Shown here piece after piece: positions 1 through 5,547 of a stretch of 8,366 nt of DNA. Source of the DNA: Solirubrobacterales bacterium. GTDB lineage: Bacteria; Actinomycetota; Thermoleophilia; Solirubrobacterales; Solirubrobacteraceae. The notes under the pieces were generated by a model. It ran no database searches and was not told the origin of the DNA. It saw only the letters and a list, made by a program, of their open reading frames with translations. Numbering within the stretch: the first letter of the stretch is position 1; each line of letters opens with the position of its first letter. The position numbers and the translations under genes are program-made. The stretch is from NCBI GenBank assembly GCA_016215085.1, contig JACRMD010000288.1, positions 1 through 8,366 of the forward strand, read 5' to 3'.

Positions 1-1
1 C

Positions 2-772
2 CTCGCCACCGCCCTCGCCGAGCGCCCCGCCCTCGCCGTGTCCGGCGCGGTCGCCGGCGAGCTGGCCGAGCACTGGCTCGCGGCGGGCCGGCCCGTCGAG
101 GCGCTCACCGCGTCGCTGCGCGCCGCGCGGCAGGCCGAGGCGATCGCGGGCCTGAGCGAGGCCCTGCGCCACGTCGAGCGCGTCCTGGACCTGTGGGAGC
201 AGGTGCCGCACGCCGAGGAGGTGGCCGGCCTGGCCATGCCCGCCCTGCTGGCCTGGACGGCGGAGCTCGCCGGCGCCGTGGGAGCAGGCGCGGACGCCAT
301 GGACGCGCGCCGGCTCGCCGGCGTGCTCGGCACCCTGCGTCCGGTGGAGCCGGCGGTCACGGAGGCGCGCGAGCTGTACCCGCTCGCGGTCGTGCTCGAG
401 AGCATCGCCATCCGCCAGTCGCCGCGCTTCGACCCCACGGCCCTCGAGGCGCTCCGGCGGATCAACGAGCGGCTGCGGGCCGCGCGCCACGACGTGGCGG
501 CCGCGATCGTCGCCGACGACGACTTCCACCGCGAGCTCACGGCCCGGTGCGGCAACGAGCCGCTGCTGGCCGCGCTGCGCCCGGTCAAGGAGGCGCTCCT
601 GCGCTACGAGGACGTCTACATGGGCGATCCGTCGCGGGTCGAGCGCTCGGCCGCCCAGCACGACGCCATCATCGGGGCGCTCGAGCGCGGCGACCAGCCC
701 GAGGCGGCCCACCGGCTCCGCGGCAACCTCACGGGCGGGCTGCCGGACCTCGTGCACGCGCTCGAGCGCTGA
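2..772 (+). CDS. Partial chimeric regulator: LuxR/AfsR-type TPR segment fused to a GntR-type FCD domain
   Basis: The frame is open at the left edge, so the true start lies outside the window; 256 residues are visible. Nucleotides 2 to about 240 encode the helical repeat that follows the ATPase in large LuxR/AfsR-type regulators (the stretches ELAEHWLAAGRPVEAL and EALRHVERVLDLWEQVP). From about 356 the protein is instead an FCD domain, the effector-binding half of FadR/GntR regulators: ELYPLAVVLESIAIR, DDFHREL, CGNEPLLAAL and QHDAIIGALERGD occur in the usual order. Three of the four usual metal ligands are seen (Asp at 515-517, His at 527-529, His at 659-661); the fourth His is Asn (725-727). 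No winged-helix or LuxR HTH is visible, so DNA binding could only come from the unseen N-terminus. An ATG at 299 could start a separate 157-residue FCD protein, but its GGAG is 14 bases away, which is far. The MFS gene follows 54 bases downstream, a usual partner for FCD regulators. Domain calls are firm; the function of the fusion is not. Confidence 0.75.
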   Translation, partial: LATALAERPALAVSGAVAGELAEHWLAAGRPVEALTASLRAARQAEAIAGLSEALRHVERVLDLWEQVPHAEEVAGLAMPALLAWTAELAGAVGAGADAMDARRLAGVLGTLRPVEPAVTEARELYPLAVVLESIAIRQSPRFDPTALEALRRINERLRAARHDVAAAIVADDDFHRELTARCGNEPLLAALRPVKEALLRYEDVYMGDPSRVERSAAQHDAIIGALERGDQPEAAHRLRGNLTGGLPDLVHALER

Positions 773-776
773 CGCC

Positions 777-809
777 GCCTACCGGCCGCCTACCGGCCGC
801 CAACCGCCG
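777..809. repeat. Short tandem repeat, 11-bp unit, three copies
   Basis: The unit CGCCTACCGGC occurs exactly twice in tandem (777-787 and 788-798), followed by a degenerate third copy CGCCAACCGCC (799-809). It fills most of the short gap between the TPR-FCD gene and the MFS gene. It could be an operator array or a replication-slippage product; nothing in the sequence decides between them. Confidence 0.6.
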
Positions 810-826
810 TGCGGTGACCTGGGGCG

Positions 827-1975
827 ATGCACCGCCCCAGCCCCGTCGTCTTCCTCTGCCTCTTCACCTCGCAGGCCGCCATGCTCGTGCTCTCGCCGGT
901 CCTCCCGGAGGTGGCGCGGGAGTTCGGCGTGTCGACGGCCGCGGCCGGCCAGCTGCGCTCCATCTCCGGCGCGACCGGCGGCGCGGCCGCCGTCCTGCTG
1001 GCCGTCGCGCCGCGGCGACCGGGGCTGCGCGACCTCCTGAGCACCGGCGCCGCGCTGGTCGCCGCGGGCGCCGCGCTGAGCGCCGCGGCCCCGGCGTTCG
1101 CGGTCCTCGCCGCCGCGCAGGCCGTGCTGGGCATCGGCATCGGGCTCCTGGTCGCGGGCGGGATCGCGGCGGCCGGCGAGTGGCCGGCGCCGGCCGAGCG
1201 ACCGCACGTCCTCGCCTGGGCCATCGCCGGCATGCCCGCCGCCTGGATCGCCGGCATGCCGGTCGTCGCCGCGGTCGCCGAGGTCAGCTGGCGCGCCGCA
1301 TGGCTCGCGGTGCCCTGCGTGGCCGCCGTCGCGGCCCTCACGCTGCTGCGGCTGCGGCCCGCCGACGCGGCCTCGCACCGGTCGGGCGACGCGGTGCGCG
1401 CCTGGCGGCAGCCCGAGGTCGCCCGCTTCGCCGCCGGCGAGCTGCTGGCCAACGCAGCGTGGGCGAGCGTGCTGACCTACGCCGGCGTGCTCCTGCTCGG
1501 CAGCTACGACCTCTCGCCCGCGGTCGTGGCGCTCGGCCTCGGCGCGATGGCCGTCGCGATGCTGCCCGGCACCTTCACCGCGCGCCGCGGCGCGGCGCGC
1601 GCCACCCCGGCCGTGCTCATGGGCCTCACGGGGCTCCAGGCGGGCGCGGTCGTGGTGCTCGGCACGGTGCGTCCGGCACCGGCGATGACGCTCGGGGTGC
1701 TGGCGCTGATGGCGTTCGTCAACGGCCGGCGATCGATGATCGCGAGCGCCCTCGGCATGGACACGGCGCCGGAGGACAAGCTGGCCGTGATGGCCGTGCG
1801 CGCCGCCGCCAACCAGCTCGGCTACCTGCTGGGCGCGGCCGCCGGCGGCCTGGCCCTGGTCGTCGCCGGGTTCCCCGGCCTGGGGCTCGTGCTCGGCGGC
1901 ATGTTCGCGGCCGCCGTGCTCGTCCACCTGCCGGCGCTCGTCCCGCCGGGTCCCCGGGTCGCCGAGGCGGCGTGA
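827..1975 (+). CDS. MFS transporter, 12-TM (DHA1/AraJ/CynX-like)
   Basis: This is an integral membrane transporter of the major facilitator superfamily, 382 residues, within the usual range for 12-TM members. Hydrophobic segments lie near residues 6-25, 44-61, 72-90, 92-115, 127-150, 156-174, 203-224, 231-247, 262-281, 285-300, 324-345 and 349-372. The N-terminal LSPVLPEVAREFGVS is typical of the first helix and loop of this superfamily. The usual motif A after TM2 (GxLaDRxGRR) is reduced to APRRPGLRDLL. The start at ATG 827 puts TM1 at the very N-terminus; the preceding GGTGACCTGGGG is at best a weak ribosome site. The gene follows the FCD-containing gene on the same strand and may be co-transcribed with it. 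The substrate cannot be read from the sequence; FCD partners often respond to small carboxylates or amino acids, so such a substrate is a guess. Its stop is four bases from the convergent rsfS stop. Confidence 0.88.
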   Translation: MHRPSPVVFLCLFTSQAAMLVLSPVLPEVAREFGVSTAAAGQLRSISGATGGAAAVLLAVAPRRPGLRDLLSTGAALVAAGAALSAAAPAFAVLAAAQAVLGIGIGLLVAGGIAAAGEWPAPAERPHVLAWAIAGMPAAWIAGMPVVAAVAEVSWRAAWLAVPCVAAVAALTLLRLRPADAASHRSGDAVRAWRQPEVARFAAGELLANAAWASVLTYAGVLLLGSYDLSPAVVALGLGAMAVAMLPGTFTARRGAARATPAVLMGLTGLQAGAVVVLGTVRPAPAMTLGVLALMAFVNGRRSMIASALGMDTAPEDKLAVMAVRAAANQLGYLLGAAAGGLALVVAGFPGLGLVLGGMFAAAVLVHLPALVPPGPRVAEAA

Positions 1976-1979
1976 TCGC

Positions 1980-2393
1980 CTACCCGCGCGAGGGCACGTC
2001 CTCGAGCTCGAGCTCGAGGCGCGGCACGTCGCCCCACAGCTGCTCGAGGCGGTAGAAGTCGCGGACCTCGGGCACGAAGACGTGGACGACGACGTCGAGG
2101 TAGTCCATGAGGACCCACCGCGCCTCGCCGACGCCCTCGACGCGCCGCGGCAGCAGGCCGTGGTCCTTCTTGAGCCCCTCGTGGACGGCGTCGTGGATCG
2201 CCTTGACCTGGCGGTCGGTGCCGCCCGAGCAGATCACGAAGAAGTCGGTGTAGCCCGACACCCCGCGCAGGTCGAGGCACACCAGGTCGATGGCCTTCTT
2301 GTCGGCGCAGTAGGACGCGGCGAGCTGGGCCAGGCGCTCCGGGCCGATCTCCTCAGCTGCGACGTGCTCGGTCGAGGCGGTGGGGGCGTTCAA
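1980..2393 (-). CDS. rsfS: Ribosomal silencing factor RsfS (RsfA/Iojap family)
   Basis: RsfS binds uL14 on the large ribosomal subunit and blocks subunit joining, lowering translation in starvation or stationary phase. The 137-residue product has a single Iojap/DUF143 domain from about residue 17 to 122. Family signatures are present: DKKAIDLVCLDLRG (31-44), YTDFFVICSG (48-57), DRQVKAIHDAV (60-70), WVLMDYLDVVVHVF (93-106) and RDFYRLEQLWGD (111-122). The start is TTG at 2393; no ATG or GTG occurs in this frame between the upstream genes and the conserved domain, and a GGAGG lies ten bases upstream. The tail is acidic (LELELED). It is the last gene of the block, 19 bases after nadD, with a mini-ORF filling that gap. 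There is almost no space for a terminator before the convergent MFS gene. Confidence 0.93.
   Translation of the reverse strand: MNAPTASTEHVAAEEIGPERLAQLAASYCADKKAIDLVCLDLRGVSGYTDFFVICSGGTDRQVKAIHDAVHEGLKKDHGLLPRRVEGVGEARWVLMDYLDVVVHVFVPEVRDFYRLEQLWGDVPRLELELEDVPSRG
2001..2018. repeat. 18-bp perfect palindrome inside the rsfS 3' end
   Basis: CTCGAGCTCGAGCTCGAG is fully self-complementary and is three repeats of CTCGAG. On the minus strand it encodes the alternating Leu-Glu tail of RsfS (residues 126-131). It is probably a coding simple repeat. It could fold near the transcript end, but has no T-tract and lies before the stop codon. Confidence 0.6.
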
Positions 2394-2416
2394 GACGACG
2401 GGTCCTCCGTGGTCAT
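2390..2416 (-). CDS. Possible eight-residue coupling mini-ORF between nadD and rsfS
   Basis: On the minus strand an ATG at 2416 overlaps the nadD stop as ATGA. Its frame reads MTTEDPSS and stops at a TGA (2392-2390) that overlaps the TTG start of rsfS as TTGA. The rsfS ribosome site GGAGG (2408-2404) lies inside it. The arrangement would let ribosomes leaving nadD re-initiate and be delivered to the rsfS start. It is seen only as sequence geometry; an ORF this short can arise by chance and its translation is unproven. Confidence 0.3.
   Translation of the reverse strand: MTTEDPSS
2404..2408 (-). promoter_or_regulatory. Ribosome binding site of rsfS (GGAGG)
   Basis: GGAGG on the minus strand, ten bases before the TTG at 2393. 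It decides the TTG start and is the clearest Shine-Dalgarno site in the window; obg, proB, proA and the SDR gene lack one. Confidence 0.65.
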
Positions 2417-3042
2417 CGTGATGGGCTTCCCGCTGGTGTGCGGTACAGGCCCCGCTCCCCGATGTACGCCGCCACGGCGTCGGGGACCAGGAACCTGATG
2501 GGACGGCCCGCGGCGACCCGCCGCCGGACCAGCGAGGACGAGACGTCCACGCGCGGGAGGTCGAAGAACGTCACGCGCTCGACGGCCCCCTCGATCGAGG
2601 ATAGGCGCTGCAGGATGTCGGCCCGCCGGATGCCCTCGCGCTCGGCGACGGCCAGGCGCGCGAGCCGCAGGACCTCCGCGGGCTCACGCCAGGTGGGGAG
2701 GCTCTGGGCCATGTCCCCTCCGACGATGAACGTCAGCTCGTCCCCTGGCGCTGTGGCATGGATCTCGCGCAGCGTATCCACCGTGTAGGACGACCCGCCA
2801 CGGTCGGCCTCCAGGGTCGAGATCGCGAAGCGCTCGTCGCCCGCGACGGCCAGCCGGCACATCTCGATGCGGACCTCCACCCCGGGGTCGTGCGGCACCT
2901 CCTTGTGCGGGGGCACCGCGGCCGGCATGAGGACGACGCGGTCCAGGCCGAGCTGGTCGTACGCCTCCTGCGCGCACAGCAGGTGCGCGAGGTGCGGCGG
3001 GTTGAACGTGCCCCCGAGGAGGCCGATCCGCTCAGCGGACGT
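2413..3042 (-). CDS. nadD: Nicotinate-nucleotide adenylyltransferase NadD, start codon uncertain
   Basis: NadD joins nicotinate mononucleotide and ATP to give deamido-NAD, the second-last step of NAD synthesis in the cytosol. The nucleotidyltransferase fold is shown by RIGLLGGTFNPPHLAH (phosphate-binding GxFxPxHxxH), MPAAVPPHKE, SSYTVDTL, FIVGGDMAQSLPTW, DVSSSLVRRRVAAGRP and FLVPDAVAAYI. The start is the problem. The only ATG, GTG or TTG in frame before the first motif is a GTG at 3156, which would add a Ser/Arg/Ala-rich leader read out of frame through the end of proA. I place the start at an ACG (3042-3040), six bases after a GGGGGG run, giving 209 residues, the usual size. An ATC at 3027 just before GLLGG is the other choice. 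The ACG start overlaps proA by 11 bases, consistent with translational coupling. Gene identity is firm; the start is not. Confidence 0.9.
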   Translation of the reverse strand, partial: TSAERIGLLGGTFNPPHLAHLLCAQEAYDQLGLDRVVLMPAAVPPHKEVPHDPGVEVRIEMCRLAVAGDERFAISTLEADRGGSSYTVDTLREIHATAPGDELTFIVGGDMAQSLPTWREPAEVLRLARLAVAEREGIRRADILQRLSSIEGAVERVTFFDLPRVDVSSSLVRRRVAAGRPIRFLVPDAVAAYIGERGLYRTPAGSPSR

Positions 3043-4270
3043 GCCCGTCCCCCCGCACGACGTACTTGAAGGAGCACAGCTCGCGCAGGCCGATCGGGCC
3101 GCGCGCGTGGAGCTTCTGCGTGGAGTTGCCGATCTCGGCGCCGAAGCCGAACTCACCGCCGTCGGTGAAGCGCGTCGAGGCGTTGAGGTAGACGCACGCC
3201 GCGTCGACCCCGTGCTCGAAGGCGCGCGAGGCCTCGTAGGAGCGCGTGACGATCGCCTCGCTGTGGCCCGAGCCGTGGCGGTTGACGTGCTCGATCGCCT
3301 CGTCGACCGAGTCCACCACCTTGACCGCCAGGACCAACGCGAGGTACTCGGTGTCCCAGTCCTCCTCGGCGGCCTGGGCGGTGCCGGCCGGCAGCAGCGC
3401 GAGCGCGCGCTCGTCGGCGCGCAGCTCGACCCCGCCGAGGGCGGCGGCCGCGCGCGGCAGGAACGCCGCGGCGACGTCGCGGTGCACTAGCAGCGTCTCG
3501 GCCGCGTTGCACACGCCGGGCCGCTGGGTCTTGGCGTTGACGACGATCCGCTCGGCGACGTCGAGGTCCGCGTCGGCGTCGACGTAGACGTGGCAATTGC
3601 CGGAGGCGGCGAAGATCATGGGGACGGTCGCCACGTCCGTGAGCGCCTTCTTCAGGCCCTCGCCCCCGCGCGGGATGATCAGGTCGACGAGCTCGTCCTG
3701 CGTGGCGAGCTCGGCGAGCTCCTCGCGGCAGCCGCCGGCGACGAGCTGCACCGCGCCCTCGGGCGCGCACGACGCCGCGATCGACGCGAGCACCGCGTTG
3801 GAGTGCGCGGCGCTGGACGACCCGCGCAGCACGATCGCGTTGCCCGACTTCAGGCACAGCGCGGCGGCGTCGATCGTCACGTTCGGCCGCGCCTCGTAGA
3901 CGACGGCGACGACGCCCAGCGGCGTGCGGACCTTCGTCACGTCGAGGCCGTTGGGCAGCCGGAAGCCGTCGAGCACCTCGCCGACCGGGTCGGGCAGCGC
4001 GGCGATGTCGCGCACCTGGGCGGCGATCGCGGCGACCCGGGCCTCGTTGAGCATCAGGCGGTCCAGCAGCGCGTCGGAGAGCCCCGCCTCGCGCCCGGCC
4101 TCGAGGTCGCGCGCGTTGGCCTCGAGCACCTCGGCCGTGCGGGCCTCGAGCGCGTCGGCGATCGCGTGCAGCGCCGCGTCCTTCTCGCCCGACGGCAGCG
4201 TGGCGAGCCGGCGCGACGCGTCCTTGGCGGCCCGGCAGAGGTCGGCGACGGAGGCGGCGGTCGTTGCCAT
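3032..4270 (-). CDS. proA: Gamma-glutamyl phosphate reductase ProA
   Basis: ProA reduces L-glutamyl 5-phosphate with NADPH to glutamate-5-semialdehyde, the second step of proline synthesis from glutamate. The 412-residue product belongs to the aldehyde dehydrogenase superfamily and is full length (family about 410-420). The catalytic cysteine is C254 in KTQRPGVCNAAETLLV (247-262). Other signatures are TPLGVVAVVYEARPNVT (116-132), LKSGNAIVLRGSSSA (140-154), IPRGGEGL (199-206), EDWDTEYLAL (303-312), HGSGHSEAIVT (332-342) and GGEFGFGAEIGNSTQKLHARGP (371-392 as a region). The ATG at 4270 is chosen because upstream sequence is not conserved in style and a TTG at 4312 would start inside the palindrome. 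There is no Shine-Dalgarno site; TACCCT lies eight bases before the ATG. It is 82 bases downstream of proB and overlaps the likely nadD start. Confidence 0.96.
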   Translation of the reverse strand: MATTAASVADLCRAAKDASRRLATLPSGEKDAALHAIADALEARTAEVLEANARDLEAGREAGLSDALLDRLMLNEARVAAIAAQVRDIAALPDPVGEVLDGFRLPNGLDVTKVRTPLGVVAVVYEARPNVTIDAAALCLKSGNAIVLRGSSSAAHSNAVLASIAASCAPEGAVQLVAGGCREELAELATQDELVDLIIPRGGEGLKKALTDVATVPMIFAASGNCHVYVDADADLDVAERIVVNAKTQRPGVCNAAETLLVHRDVAAAFLPRAAAALGGVELRADERALALLPAGTAQAAEEDWDTEYLALVLAVKVVDSVDEAIEHVNRHGSGHSEAIVTRSYEASRAFEHGVDAACVYLNASTRFTDGGEFGFGAEIGNSTQKLHARGPIGLRELCSFKYVVRGDGHVR

Positions 4271-4278
4271 GACCGCGA

Positions 4279-4307
4279 AGGGTACCGGCCCCCCGCCGCG
4301 CGTCGAA
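4279..4307 (-). promoter_or_regulatory. Putative proA promoter with very short or absent leader
   Basis: On the minus strand the -10-like TACCCT (4284-4279) lies eight bases before the proA ATG. TTCGAC (4307-4302), 17 bases further up, could serve as a weak -35 and sits in the proximal arm of the inverted repeat. The segment TACCCTTCGCGG differs at one base from TACTCTTCGCGG before proB. Sequence inference only; no transcription data. Confidence 0.4.
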
Positions 4308-4348
4308 CGCAACGAAAGCCGGAACTATTCCGGCTTTCGTTGCGTTCG
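4304..4348. repeat. Perfect 21-bp inverted repeat with 3-nt loop between proB and proA
   Basis: Arms 4304-4324 and 4328-4348 are exactly complementary over all 21 pairs; the loop is CTA (4325-4327). The outer arm reads CGAACGCAACG and the inner arm GAAAGCCGGAA. It is less GC-rich than the genes around it. It begins four bases past the proB stop and ends 33 bases before the proA ATG. No T-tract follows on either strand, so it is not a normal intrinsic terminator. Candidate roles are an mRNA hairpin that stabilises or separates proB and proA messages, a binding site for a dimeric protein, or a small dispersed repeat (REP/MITE remnant). No second copy is seen in this window. Confidence 0.95.
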
Positions 4349-4352
4349 CGGG

Positions 4353-5450
4353 TCAGGCGAGCACGAAGTAGTCGCGGTGCACGGCCTCCTCGGCGGCGCG
4401 CGGGAGGATCGCGCGCGCCTCGGCCGAGCGCAGGCCCTTGACGCGCTCGAGCTGCGCCGCGGTGTAGTTCGTGATGCCCTTGCCGATCACCGCGTCGCCG
4501 TCGGAGACCTGGACCGCGTCGCCGGCGTCGAAGCGGCCCTCGACCGCCGTCACGCCGACCGGCAGCAGCGACGTGCCGCCTTCGCGCAGGGCCCGCGCGG
4601 CGCCGGCGTCGACGACGATCGTGCCGCGCGACGGCTTCGCGTAGCGCAGCCACAGCTTGAACGAGGAGTAGCCGAGCGCCCGCGCCGGGAAGTGCGTGCC
4701 CTCGTCGCGCCCGCCGCCGAGCACGTGCGCGATCGCGTCGGGCCGCAGCCCGTTGACGATCGCCGCCGGGATGCCCGCCGCCGTCGCCATCTCCGCCGCG
4801 ACGACCTTCGAGCGCATGCCGCCCGAGCCCAGCGACGAGGTCGTCTGGTCGACGTCGGCCTGCGCGTCGAGCGCCTCGTAGTCGGTGACCTCGCGAATCA
4901 GCACCGCGCCCGGGTCGCGGTGCGGGTCGGCGGAGAAGACGCCGTCGACGCCGGTCAGCAGCACGAGCTGGTCGGCCTCGACGAGGATCGCGACCTGCGC
5001 GGCGAGGAAGTCGTTGTCGCCGAAGGTGATCTCGTCGGTCGCGGTCGTGTCGTTCTCGTTGACGACCGGGACGACGTGCCAGTCCAGCAGGCGGCGCAGC
5101 GTCTGGCGGGCGTTGAGGTAGTGCGTGCGGTGGCTGAGGTCGAAGAACGTCAACAGCACCTGCGCCGGCGTCACGCCCTCCCCCGACAGCAGCTCGTCCC
5201 ACGCCCGGAACAACCGCCCCTGCCCCACCGCACTGGCGGCCTGCAGGTCCTCGACCGCGGTGGGCCGGCCGCCCAGGGCCATGATGTCGATGCCGCGAGC
5301 GATCGCCCCCGACGAGACGATGACCACGTCGTCGCCCGCCCGCCGGCGCTCGGCGACGGCGCCGCAGATCCCCGCCAGCACGTCGCGCCGCAGCGCGCCG
5401 GTGTCGGTGGCGACGATCCCCGAGCCGAGCTTGATGACGTGGCGGGCCAT
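4353..5450 (-). CDS. proB: Glutamate 5-kinase ProB with C-terminal PUA domain
   Basis: ProB phosphorylates L-glutamate to glutamyl 5-phosphate, the first and usually proline-inhibited step of proline synthesis; the unstable product passes to ProA. The 365-residue product has an amino-acid kinase domain (about 1-255) with VIKLGSG (5-11), IVSSGAIARG (44-53), AASAVGQGRLF (71-81), VVNENDTTATDEITFGDNDFLAAQVA (129-154 as a region), LLTGVDGVFSADP (164-176) and GSGGMRSKVVAA (208-219). A PUA domain follows (about 275-350, RGTIVVDAGAARAL and SLLPVGVTAVEGRFDAGDAV), as in long-form bacterial enzymes. The ATG at 5450 fits the family N-terminus; a GTG at 5474 would add eight residues that overlap the -10-like box. 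No ribosome site is evident. obg ends 97 bases upstream and a TACTCT box precedes the start, so proB may have its own promoter. Confidence 0.96.
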   Translation of the reverse strand: MARHVIKLGSGIVATDTGALRRDVLAGICGAVAERRRAGDDVVIVSSGAIARGIDIMALGGRPTAVEDLQAASAVGQGRLFRAWDELLSGEGVTPAQVLLTFFDLSHRTHYLNARQTLRRLLDWHVVPVVNENDTTATDEITFGDNDFLAAQVAILVEADQLVLLTGVDGVFSADPHRDPGAVLIREVTDYEALDAQADVDQTTSSLGSGGMRSKVVAAEMATAAGIPAAIVNGLRPDAIAHVLGGGRDEGTHFPARALGYSSFKLWLRYAKPSRGTIVVDAGAARALREGGTSLLPVGVTAVEGRFDAGDAVQVSDGDAVIGKGITNYTAAQLERVKGLRSAEARAILPRAAEEAVHRDYFVLA

Positions 5451-5463
5451 GTGACGGCCGCGA

Positions 5464-5469
5464 AGAGTA
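5464..5469 (-). promoter_or_regulatory. Putative -10 box of proB (TACTCT)
   Basis: TACTCT at 5469-5464 on the minus strand fits the actinobacterial TANNNT -10 pattern and lies 13 bases before the proB ATG, predicting a leader of only a few bases. No good -35 hexamer was found at 16-18 bases. The following TCGCGG is shared with the proA upstream region. Confidence 0.4.
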
Positions 5470-5547
5470 CCCACGGGGGCCCGCTCGCCCGGCAGGTACG
5501 ACCTTCGATCGCCGCGGCGGGCCGGCCGGCCTCGCCACCCCTAGCGC

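Noticed and set aside
2001..2018. CTCGAG repeat palindrome as an operator or bidirectional terminator
   Set aside because: It lies inside rsfS coding for a Leu-Glu repeat and has no T-tract; a simple codon repeat explains it.
193..2055. Long + strand open frame of about 620 codons across the first two genes
   Set aside because: Its translation is Arg/Gly/Ala-rich low complexity with no domain, and it overlaps two recognisable proteins in another frame. It is a GC-skewed shadow frame.
3028..3040. Programmed +1 frameshift at the proA stop (CGC TGA G) joining ProA to NadD
   Set aside because: The frame offset fits, but CGC is not a slippery codon for +1 re-pairing, there is no well-placed internal Shine-Dalgarno site as in prfB, and two separate enzymes are the normal state.
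3043..3156. nadD start at GTG 3156 giving a 38-residue N-terminal extension
   Set aside because: The extra segment is Ser/Arg/Ala/Cys-rich, is simply the proA end read in another frame, and would make the enzyme longer than its family.
4304..4348. Palindrome as a standard intrinsic terminator of proB
   Set aside because: The stem is strong, but no T-rich tract follows it on either strand.
5475..5547. Terminator or small RNA in the obg-proB gap
   Set aside because: There are GGCCGGCC-type self-complementary runs, as expected at this GC content, but no long stem, T-tract or conserved RNA form could be made out.
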